Below, piece by piece: positions 7,250-16,456 of a DNA stretch of 19,415 bases. The notes below the pieces were generated by a model. The model saw nothing but the letters and a program-made list of their open reading frames with translations, had not been told where the DNA came from and searched no databases. The translations under genes and the position numbers were made by a program. Source of the DNA: an uncultured Ruminococcus sp. (GTDB taxonomy: Bacteria > Bacillota > Clostridia > Oscillospirales > Ruminococcaceae); the NCBI GenBank assembly GCA_947174965.1, contig CAMWKY010000007.1, positions 1 through 19,415 on the forward strand, read 5' to 3'. Within the stretch, counting starts at the first letter, position 1. Each line of letters begins with the position of its first letter.

Positions 7250-8670
7250 TTCTCAACACCTCCATAAAGCTTTCTATTTCTGAACGCATTGAACTTTGAA
7301 AGTGAAGTCACCATAAGTTTAGCAAAGAATACGCCGAAAATAAAGTTGCATATAACGCCGACAAGAAGCGTGAATCCGAACGAATACACAACACCCTCTG
7401 TAGTTGCGCCGAACATAAAGAAGATTGTTTTATTGAGAATCTGTGAGAAGAAGCTTGACGGCACACCAAATGCACCCATAAGAATTATAGCAATAATTAC
7501 ATTCGTGATATTTCCGTCAAGGATTGCTGAAAATGCCTTCTTGTATGCAATTTTGATTGCTGAATCAAGAGTTTTTCCAGAACGGACTTCCTCTTTGATG
7601 CGTTCACCCGTGATGATATTTGCGTCGACACCCATACCGATTGAGAGAATGATACCAGCGATACCTGGTATTGTGAGAGTTGAGCCGGGCATGAATCCGA
7701 ACCAGCCTGTTATTGCGGAAAGAGTTCCTGCAATCTGTCCGACAAGCGCAATTACTGCAACGAAGCCGGGCAATCTATAGAGGATAAGCATATAAACAGC
7801 AATAAGTGCGAATGAAATATATGATGCAAGGAGAATTGCATTAAGTGAGCCTTCGCCCATAGTTGACGAAATCGTCTTGAAACTTGTCGTAACCATTTTG
7901 AAAGGCAATGCACCGGAGTTAATCTGGTCGGCAAGAGCCTTTGCGGATTCGGCTGTAAAGTTACCTGTAATGACAGCTTCGCCGTTTGAGATAACGCTGT
8001 TTACAGACGGGTATGAAATCATGTTGTTGTCCATCCATATAGAAATCGGGGTACTTGTGCCACTTAATTCAGCTGTAGCCTTTGCAAATTTTTCAGTACC
8101 GCTGTCATCTCCGCCCGAAGTGAGTTTGAGAGTAACAACGTATTCAAGATTACCATTGCTGTCGGGTTGCTGACCATATCCAGCCTTTTCGACATCATCA
8201 CCGCTTAATACAAGTTCACCTGTCGGGATTGTGTTTCCTAAATCGTCAGTGATAGAGTCAGTGCCTTTTCTGAATGTGAGTTCAGCCATTTCGCCAAGTT
8301 CCTTGACAGCTTCTTCTGCGTCGTATTCGCTTTCGCCAGCCTGCCATGGGAAACGTACGATAATTCTGTCGCTTTTGTTGTCGCTGTAGAGTTCATTATC
8401 GTTGATGCCGAGTGCGGAGAGACGAGTTTTGATTTTTTGAGTTGCAGCATCAAGCTGTTCGTCAGTTACGTCAATATCGTCCGCAGGTGCAAAAGTTACA
8501 TCAACACCGCCCTTGATGTCAATACCCAGTCGAATATCGTCAACACCCTTTATAATCGTTTTTGTGTTGTCGCCGAAAAGGTAGTCAAGACCAAAGACAG
8601 ATGAAACAGTAAACAACGCAATAAAAACAGCAATTAGAAAAAATGTTGATTTGCGTGTTTTTTTGTTCAC
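7246..8670 (-). CDS. secD: Protein translocase subunit SecD
   Basis: Larger subunit of the SecDF translocation motor. With a GTG start at 8670 the product has 474 residues. It shows one N-terminal span (about 9-27), LGIDIKGGV (48-56), the P1 head domain, then five spans containing the diagnostic IPGIAGIILSIGMGVDAN stretch with the conserved D349. GTG is chosen because AGGAGG lies 9 nt before it; an in-frame ATG at 8712 lies upstream of that ribosome site and about where the transcript should begin. Separate secD and secF genes, rather than a fused secDF, are one of the two arrangements found in Gram-positives. Confidence 0.94.
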   Translation of the reverse strand: MNKKTRKSTFFLIAVFIALFTVSSVFGLDYLFGDNTKTIIKGVDDIRLGIDIKGGVDVTFAPADDIDVTDEQLDAATQKIKTRLSALGINDNELYSDNKSDRIIVRFPWQAGESEYDAEEAVKELGEMAELTFRKGTDSITDDLGNTIPTGELVLSGDDVEKAGYGQQPDSNGNLEYVVTLKLTSGGDDSGTEKFAKATAELSGTSTPISIWMDNNMISYPSVNSVISNGEAVITGNFTAESAKALADQINSGALPFKMVTTSFKTISSTMGEGSLNAILLASYISFALIAVYMLILYRLPGFVAVIALVGQIAGTLSAITGWFGFMPGSTLTIPGIAGIILSIGMGVDANIITGERIKEEVRSGKTLDSAIKIAYKKAFSAILDGNITNVIIAIILMGAFGVPSSFFSQILNKTIFFMFGATTEGVVYSFGFTLLVGVICNFIFGVFFAKLMVTSLSKFNAFRNRKLYGGVEK

Positions 8671-8720
8671 GTTTTTTCGCCTCCTGTATATTTTTCTTTG
8701 TCGCCGTGACAATTACTATT

Positions 8721-8749
8721 ATTTTACAATATCTGCGCCAAAAAGTCAA
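8721..8749 (-). promoter_or_regulatory. Sigma-A promoter for secD-secF
   Basis: Minus strand -35 TTGACT (8749-8744), 17-bp spacer, -10 TAAAAT (8726-8721). The predicted start is near 8714. A small dyad TTGTC/GACAA (8712-8708 with 8702-8698) would sit at the very 5' end of the transcript. The leader of about 43 nt fits the GTG start at 8670 and argues against the ATG at 8712. Confidence 0.75.
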
Positions 8750-8761
8750 GCATATCTGCAA

Positions 8762-8777
8762 TAATTGTCTGCAATTA
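8762..8777. other. Short dyad upstream of the secD promoter
   Basis: TAATTG and CAATTA form a 6-bp inverted repeat around 4 nt, about 13 bp upstream of the secD -35 box and 47 bp after atpC. No T-tract follows on either strand, so it is not an obvious atp terminator. It could be an operator or chance. No clear terminator for the atp operon was found in 8750-8823. Confidence 0.25.
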
Positions 8778-8823
8778 GGTAATATGCACAAGTTTCACGC
8801 TGATTTTTTGGTTATATAAGCAA

Positions 8824-11538
<2,715 letters not shown>

Positions 11539-11544
11539 AGTCTT

Positions 11545-13569
11545 TTACTCCTCAAATGCTTCAATAATTCTCTCAATACGCTCTTTCAGGTCGTCTGTAA
11601 GCACTTTTTTGTCCTCAATTTCCTCAATAATATCTTGTCCGTAACTCCTGATATAGTTCATAAGTTCATTGGTGTACTCTTTCATCTCTTTCGGCTTGAT
11701 ATGCTCAAAAAGTCGTTTCTGTGATGCATAGAGAAGTATAACCTGCTCATAGTGCGGAAGCGGATTATACAAAGGCTGTTTCAGCATTTCAGTAATAAGA
11801 TGACCATGATTGAGTAATTCTGTGGTTGCGGGGTCAAGTTCAGACGAAAACTGCGTGAAGATTTCCATTTCCTTGAACTGTGCAAGGTCGATACGCAGAT
11901 TTCCAGCCGCCTTTTTCATTGCCTTTGTCTGTGCCGCACCGCCTACACGTGAAACGGAAAGTCCATAGTTTACAGCAGGTCGCTGTCCTGAATTGAAAAG
12001 CTCACTTTCAAGAAATATTTGTCCGTCCGTGATTGAGATTACATTTGTCGGGATATACGCAGAAATATCACCTGCCAGAGTTTCAATAATCGGAAGTGCT
12101 GTGAGTGAGCCTCCGCCGTGTTCGTCGTCAAGACGACTTGAACGCTCCAGCAGTCTTGAATGTAAATAGAAAACGTCACCCGGATATGCTTCACGTCCGG
12201 GCGGTCTGTGCAGTAACAACGACATTGCACGGTATGCGACAGCGTGTTTTGACAAATCATCATACACAATAAGAACATCTTTTCCCTTTGACATGAAGTA
12301 TTCAGCTATAGCTGTACCCGAATATGGCGCAATATACTGCAATGGAGCTGGTTCGCTTGCTGACGCTGATACAACAACAGTATAATCCATAGCACCGTAC
12401 TTTTTAAGAGTATTTACAGTCTGCGCAACTGTAGACGACTTCTGCCCGATTGCAACGTATACGCATATAACGTCCTTGTCCTTCTGATTTATCATAGTAT
12501 CAACAGCAATTGACGTTTTACCCGTCTGCCTGTCGCCTATGATAAGTTCACGCTGTCCACGTCCTATCGGAAACATTGAGTCTATAGCAAGTATACCAGT
12601 CTGCAACGGCACATTTACCGACTTTCTTTCAATTACACCCGGTGCTTCACGTTCGATAGGGAAGTAATCGTCCGCCTTGATTTTTCCGAGTGCATCAATT
12701 GGTGAGCCGAGCGCATCAACAACACGTCCAAGCAGTTCGTCGCTTACTCCGATACCTGCCCTTTTGCCCGTGCGGACAACTGATGACCCCTCTGTCAAGC
12801 CGTAATCATTTCCAAGAAGTACGACACCGACCGACTTTTCCTCAATATTCTGCACAATTCCACGGATACCAGTCTCAAACTCCACAAGTTCGCCGTACAT
12901 TACGCCACTCATGCCACGCACTCTTGCAATACCGTCACCAAGTTTTGTTATAAAGCCCGTTTCAGTTGCACCCGAACGGACTTCAAAATCTTTTATCTCT
13001 GTTTTGAGTACGGAAATTATGTCTCCTGACTTTATTTCACCGCCGATTCTGTCTACAGTCTCAACGGCTTTATTCTGTAAAGTCTCACGGATTTCATGTA
13101 AACTTGTCCTGTAGCTTCTGTCATACTCAACATCACCGGCATTAAGGATAAAACCGCCGATAATATCGGGGTCGTGCCTGTATTCAATATCAACATCATC
13201 ACGTACAAATTTATTCATGATAAACTTACGCAAATCAGCCTGTTGTGATTCCGTGAGTGGCGTTACATAGCGCACAACAGCTTTGACACTGCCCTGCTTT
13301 TCAAGAAGTATGTCAAGATATTCGTCAAAAATATCATTCAAATCTGAAATTATGCCCGATTTTGCGGAGTTCAGCATAAATCGCTCCATACTTTCAGGGA
13401 AAATCTTCTGAATGATGTTTCTTTTTTCGTCAAGTGTCACAAGCGGATTTTCAAGCGTATCAGAGGCATCAGGACAAGCAACCATCACGCTTTTAGCCGT
13501 TTCAATATCATCACGGCTTATGTCAAGGCGGATAAGTTCTTTCAGAAAGTCTTTTGCAATATCTTTCAT
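11545..13569 (-). CDS. atpHA: Fused ATP synthase delta-alpha subunit (AtpH-AtpA)
   Basis: One 674-residue open frame holds two normally separate subunits. Residues 1 to about 170 match delta/OSCP: a helical N-terminal domain, then SVKAVVRYVTPLT (94-106), DIIGGFILNAGDVEYDRS (135-152) and a final helix ending near 165. From about 177 it is a complete alpha: TKLGDGIARVRG (208-219), Walker A GDRQTGKT (345-352), YDDLSKHAVAYRAMSLLL (436-453), PPGREAYPGDVFYLHSRLLE (456-475) and the arginine-finger stretch SVSRVGGAAQ (538-547, R541). Aligning on GDGIARV puts alpha residue 1 at about 177, so delta and alpha are joined almost without a linker. The start overlaps atpF as ATGA, with GGAGGG 9 nt upstream. 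Fusion of b to delta is known in mycobacteria; I do not recall this delta-alpha form as described. An AGGAG at 13027-13023 near the junction has no ATG, GTG or TTG after it. Confidence 0.93.
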   Translation of the reverse strand: MKDIAKDFLKELIRLDISRDDIETAKSVMVACPDASDTLENPLVTLDEKRNIIQKIFPESMERFMLNSAKSGIISDLNDIFDEYLDILLEKQGSVKAVVRYVTPLTESQQADLRKFIMNKFVRDDVDIEYRHDPDIIGGFILNAGDVEYDRSYRTSLHEIRETLQNKAVETVDRIGGEIKSGDIISVLKTEIKDFEVRSGATETGFITKLGDGIARVRGMSGVMYGELVEFETGIRGIVQNIEEKSVGVVLLGNDYGLTEGSSVVRTGKRAGIGVSDELLGRVVDALGSPIDALGKIKADDYFPIEREAPGVIERKSVNVPLQTGILAIDSMFPIGRGQRELIIGDRQTGKTSIAVDTMINQKDKDVICVYVAIGQKSSTVAQTVNTLKKYGAMDYTVVVSASASEPAPLQYIAPYSGTAIAEYFMSKGKDVLIVYDDLSKHAVAYRAMSLLLHRPPGREAYPGDVFYLHSRLLERSSRLDDEHGGGSLTALPIIETLAGDISAYIPTNVISITDGQIFLESELFNSGQRPAVNYGLSVSRVGGAAQTKAMKKAAGNLRIDLAQFKEMEIFTQFSSELDPATTELLNHGHLITEMLKQPLYNPLPHYEQVILLYASQKRLFEHIKPKEMKEYTNELMNYIRSYGQDIIEEIEDKKVLTDDLKERIERIIEAFEE

Positions 13570-14057
13570 GACATTTTACCCTCCTCTTTTGCAAGAAAAT
13601 CATCAACAAGCTTACGGTTTTTCTCGTCGTCAAGATTAGCCCCGATTACTTTTGATGCAGTTTCAATTGCAAGGTCAGCAATCTGCGCATGAGCCTGCTG
13701 TATTACACGCTTACGCTCGTTTTCGATTGTCTCGTCTGCTGATTTGATAATATCTTCTGCTTCCTTGTGGGATTTGCTGATAATGGACTCCCTTTCAGCT
13801 TCTGCATCTTCATGAGCCTTGCGGAGAATGTTATTAGCCTCCTCTTTGGCTTCATTTATTGAATCAGTATACTGCTGTTTCAGTTCTTCAGCTTCTCTTT
13901 TTGCCTTTTCAGCATCATCAATATCTTTCTGTATTGATTCTGTTCTTTCGTTCATGATTTTGTTAATTGGTTTAAACAGGAATATTCTCAACAGAATAAA
14001 CAGTATAATAACGTTTACAACTGCTTCCAATATGCTCCAGAACTCAAAATTAAGCAT
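13566..14057 (-). CDS. atpF: ATP synthase FO subunit b
   Basis: Peripheral-stalk subunit, 163 residues. One N-terminal membrane span (WSILEAVVNVIILFILLRIF, 7-26) is followed by a long charged right-handed coiled coil from about 35 to 135 and a C-terminal delta-binding region (IADLAIETASKVIGANL). Only one b gene is present, so a b homodimer is expected. GGAGG lies 7 nt upstream of the ATG. It overlaps the fused delta-alpha gene by 4 nt (ATGA), so the two stalk components are translationally coupled. Confidence 0.95.
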   Translation of the reverse strand: MLNFEFWSILEAVVNVIILFILLRIFLFKPINKIMNERTESIQKDIDDAEKAKREAEELKQQYTDSINEAKEEANNILRKAHEDAEAERESIISKSHKEAEDIIKSADETIENERKRVIQQAHAQIADLAIETASKVIGANLDDEKNRKLVDDFLAKEEGKMS

Positions 14058-14074
14058 CTATACGCCTCCGCTGA

Positions 14075-14302
14075 TTACTTATTGCCAAGTGAAAGAATGA
14101 TAAGAAGTGCAATAACAAAGCCATAGATAGCAGTTGCTTCTGCCAATGCACAGCCGATAAGAAGTGTACTTCTGATGTCACCTTTTGCTTCGGGCTGACG
14201 TGCAATTGATTCTGTAGCCTTAGCTGTTGCAATACCGATTCCGATTCCTGCTCCTGCTCCTGTTAATACAGCAACTGCTGCACCGATTGCGATTGTTCCC
14301 AT
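14075..14302 (-). CDS. atpE: ATP synthase FO subunit c
   Basis: Rotor-ring proteolipid, 75 residues, two spans joined by the polar loop ARQPEAKGD (34-42). The first helix has the close-packing GAGAGIGIG motif (15-23); the second carries the ion-binding carboxylate E55 in [10 protein letters not shown]. Compared with the Na+ c-ring of Ilyobacter tartaricus, the ligands Gln32 and Ser66 are replaced by Ile22 and Ala56, while the Thr and Tyr after the Glu (T57, Y60) are kept. Loss of Gln and Ser points to proton rather than Na+ coupling. CGGAGG lies 9 nt before the ATG. Confidence 0.96.
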   Translation of the reverse strand: MGTIAIGAAVAVLTGAGAGIGIGIATAKATESIARQPEAKGDIRSTLLIGCALAEATAIYGFVIALLIILSLGNK

Positions 14303-14336
14303 GATAAAAAACCTCCGTTATTTTTAGTTAATTGAT

Positions 14337-15014
14337 TTATTCCTCCATAGCTTCCGCCATGAAAAGAGATGTCAGAAAAACAAATACATATGCCTGAATA
14401 AAGCCGTCAAAAATATCAAAATAAAGACTGAACACAACAGGCAAGCCATATGGCACACATAACTTTATAAGTTCCATTACAACAAATGCGCCGAGTACAT
14501 TTCCGAAAAGTCGCATACAAAGCGAAAGCGGACGTGTTATAAGTTCAAGAATATTTATCGGTATCATGATAGCCATAGGCTTTGCAAATCCCTTAATCCA
14601 GCCAATACCGCCGTTTTCAATCAGAGATGTAACCTGAATAAGTATGATTGCAATTCCCGCAAGTGCCACTGTAACATTTATATCCTTTGTGGGCGGGGTA
14701 AATCCGAATATACCGATTATATTTGAAAAGCCGATGTAAATAATCAGTGTTTCAAGTATAGTAAGATATTTCTTTCCCTTTTCACCTAATATGCCAAGAA
14801 AAAAGTTATTGAGGGCGGTTATGCCTGTTTCAATAAGACACTGCTTTCCCTTTGGTACTTTTTTCAGGTTGTGTGTGAAGATAAGCGACAGAATTACAAG
14901 TACAGCCATGATTATCCACGTTACAACACACGAATCAGCTATGGGAATGCCACATATCGTAAATGCGGTTTTCGATTCAAGCTCCTCCATAAGTTTTTCC
15001 GAAAGATTACCCAT
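14337..15014 (-). CDS. atpB: ATP synthase FO subunit a
   Basis: Stator subunit forming the two ion half-channels against the c-ring, 225 residues with five or six membrane spans. The essential arginine is R168 in RPLSLCMRLFGN (161-172), and the GFTPPTKDINVT stretch (104-115) typical of bacterial subunit a is present. It is the first gene of the operon; no atpI is seen upstream. The ATG at 15014 has AGAAGG 6 nt before it. About 105 nt of structured leader separate it from the proposed promoter. Confidence 0.95.
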   Translation of the reverse strand: MGNLSEKLMEELESKTAFTICGIPIADSCVVTWIIMAVLVILSLIFTHNLKKVPKGKQCLIETGITALNNFFLGILGEKGKKYLTILETLIIYIGFSNIIGIFGFTPPTKDINVTVALAGIAIILIQVTSLIENGGIGWIKGFAKPMAIMIPINILELITRPLSLCMRLFGNVLGAFVVMELIKLCVPYGLPVVFSLYFDIFDGFIQAYVFVFLTSLFMAEAMEE

Positions 15015-15042
15015 AAAGCACCTTCTTTCCTATATTATATTA

Positions 15043-15118
15043 ATTGGCAAAACAAAAACGGAGACATCAGATATGTCTGAATCTCCGTTGATTCACATAT
15101 CATAAAGCATTTGCCAAT
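15043..15118 (-). promoter_or_regulatory. Structured leader of the atp operon with mutually exclusive hairpins (candidate attenuator)
   Basis: Three pairings can be drawn on the minus strand. (A) GATATGTGAATC (15101-15090) pairs with GATTC (15083-15079) and ACATATC (15076-15070), 12 bp with a 2-nt bulge. (B) The terminator stem uses 15089-15057. (C) ATTGGCAAA (15118-15110) pairs with TTTGCCAAT (15051-15043), 9 bp, enclosing both. A and B share bases and cannot coexist, which is the layout of an antiterminator/terminator switch. The predicted start (15118-15120) coincides with the 5' arm of C. No known riboswitch class is recognised. Confidence 0.5.
15049..15089 (-). terminator. Intrinsic terminator between the glycan cluster and atpB
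   Basis: On the minus strand AACGGAGA (15089-15082) pairs with TCTCCGTT (15064-15057), then TCAGA with TCTGA inside a small internal loop, closing a CATA loop. The T-rich tail TTTTTGTTTTG follows. It is 85-125 nt after the last gene of the glycan cluster, so it can end that operon. It also lies downstream of the proposed atp promoter and would then cut the atp transcript unless antiterminated. Confidence 0.85.
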
Positions 15119-15124
15119 ACTTTA

Positions 15125-15153
15125 ATAATATACCAAAATTCAAAGAATGTCAA
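15125..15153 (-). promoter_or_regulatory. Probable sigma-A promoter for the atp operon
   Basis: Minus strand -35 TTGACA (15153-15148), 17-bp spacer, -10 TATTAT (15130-15125), immediately after the stop codon of the coiled-coil gene. Start near 15118-15120. A second TATAAT (15039-15034) nearer atpB lacks any recognisable -35 box. Confidence 0.7.
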
Positions 15154-15173
15154 GAGTTTAACGAAAATTTCAC

Positions 15174-15515
15174 TTAATCTTCCGTTTCATCTTCCGACAC
15201 CATATTTATTGCTTTGTCAAGTCTTGCAATAGCACTTGTGTTGAGCTTGTCCGAAAGTCGAACACGGTCAAGCTCCTTTTTCAGTGCGGAGAGTTCTGTT
15301 GCGACTTTTCGCATTATCTCCTCATTTTTAAGCTGTTTTTCCTCCAGTGCGCACACTCTTTTTATAAGGTCGTTCACGTTCAAAGCAAGTGCTTCATTTG
15401 CTTCGTTCTGTCTTTCACCGAACTCCGTAAGCTTGTCACCAGCCTTGAAAAAGCTGATTTTTTCGTGACCGTCAAAAGTGTGCATTTTTTCGTTTGTAAG
15501 TTTCATATCTGACAT
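15174..15515 (-). CDS. Hypothetical coiled-coil protein at the end of the glycan cluster
   Basis: Not recognised. The 113 residues have no signal peptide or membrane span. From about residue 35 to 105 the sequence is strongly helical and charged (for example DLIKRVCALEEKQLKNEEIM), consistent with a coiled coil, with an acidic tail SEDETED. It overlaps the SDR gene by 13 nt and has AGGAG 8 nt before its ATG, so it is expressed and coupled with the glycan enzymes. A scaffold or length-control role is possible but is speculation. Confidence 0.75.
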   Translation of the reverse strand: MSDMKLTNEKMHTFDGHEKISFFKAGDKLTEFGERQNEANEALALNVNDLIKRVCALEEKQLKNEEIMRKVATELSALKKELDRVRLSDKLNTSAIARLDKAINMVSEDETED

Positions 15516-16456
15516 TTTTTATACTCCTCTCTCCAGTAATCAAGTGTATCTTCAATTGTTTTTTCAAGTGAAATTTCAGCTTTCCAGCCAGTATCAGCAA
15601 ATATTTTTGATACATCAGGCTCTATTATGGGTGTATCAGATGCTCTCATGCGTTTCGGGTCTGTCTTTACATCAATATGCACTGCTGAAAAATTTAGCGC
15701 AGTATCAAGTATATGCTGTATGCTGACAGCTTTTCCACGTCCAACGTTGTATACGCTTCCGCTGATTCCCTTGTCCGCAAGAAGTCTGTATGCCCTCACA
15801 ATGTCACGTACATCAGTAAAATCACGCATAGCTGAAAGATTTCCCACGCATATTTCAGGTGATTTTCTGCCCGATTCAATTTCGGCAATCTGCCTGCAAA
15901 AATCGGAAATAACAAAAATACTGCTCTGCTTTGCGCCTGAATGATTGAACGCACGCACCATTACTATATCAAGATTATACGCTCTTGCATATATTTTTCC
16001 CGTCATCTCCTGACAAGCTTTTGTCATTGCGTATATATTCGCAGGATTCAGCGGTTGATTTTCACTTATCGGGCAGGCTTCGGGACGTATATAGCCGTAT
16101 TCCTCACCTGAACCAATCAGCACTAAACGCATATTTGCCGAATTTTCGCACTCCCTGAAAGCTTCAAGTACATTTATTGAGCCGATAATATTCACCCCTG
16201 CTGTAAGTTGTGGCTTTTTCCATGATAAAGCAACAGAACTTTGTGCGGCAAGATGATACACGACATCAGGTGATACACTGTTGAAAATATTGATTATATC
16301 GTCTTTTTTGAGAATGTCAAGTATATGGATTGTACATTTTTCGGAAATGCTCTCATTTTCAAGGCGTGTTGCGTGTACTTCAAATCCGTGTGCAGTCAGT
16401 TCATTGACAAGATAACCGCCGACAAATCCTGCTCCGCCTATAATCAAAGCTTTCAT
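15503..16456 (-). CDS. NAD(P)-dependent sugar-nucleotide SDR, GDP-6-deoxy-D-mannose reductase-like
   Basis: Extended short-chain dehydrogenase of 317 residues. It has the Rossmann GGAGFVG (7-13), a catalytic Ser in GSGEEYG (115-121) and the Y142xxxK146 pair in YAMTK. The C-terminal half resembles RMD enzymes, which reduce GDP-4-keto-6-deoxymannose to GDP-D-rhamnose: GNLSAMRDFTDVRDIVRAY and later RMRASDTP with DTGWKAEI. A GDP-mannose 4,6-dehydratase or another epimerase is possible. No dehydratase partner (gmd) lies in this window. GGAGG precedes the ATG, which overlaps the previous gene's stop as ATGA. Confidence 0.85.
   Translation of the reverse strand: MKALIIGGAGFVGGYLVNELTAHGFEVHATRLENESISEKCTIHILDILKKDDIINIFNSVSPDVVYHLAAQSSVALSWKKPQLTAGVNIIGSINVLEAFRECENSANMRLVLIGSGEEYGYIRPEACPISENQPLNPANIYAMTKACQEMTGKIYARAYNLDIVMVRAFNHSGAKQSSIFVISDFCRQIAEIESGRKSPEICVGNLSAMRDFTDVRDIVRAYRLLADKGISGSVYNVGRGKAVSIQHILDTALNFSAVHIDVKTDPKRMRASDTPIIEPDVSKIFADTGWKAEISLEKTIEDTLDYWREEYKKCQI

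Noticed and set aside
7289..7780. 163-codon plus-strand frame opposite secD
   Set aside because: Shadow of the secD membrane region with no ribosome site or family resemblance.
8671..8712. ATG-initiated longer SecD
   Set aside because: The extension lies upstream of the AGGAGG site and begins at about the predicted transcription start; the GTG at 8670 has ideal spacing.
15034..15062. Alternative atp promoter with TATAAT close to atpB
   Set aside because: No recognisable -35 box at 16-18 bp (TCCGTT-like sequence lies inside the terminator stem). Not fully excluded.
15041..15103. 22-codon ORF running through the atp leader terminator
   Set aside because: No ribosome site and no resemblance to a leader peptide with codon runs; more likely chance.
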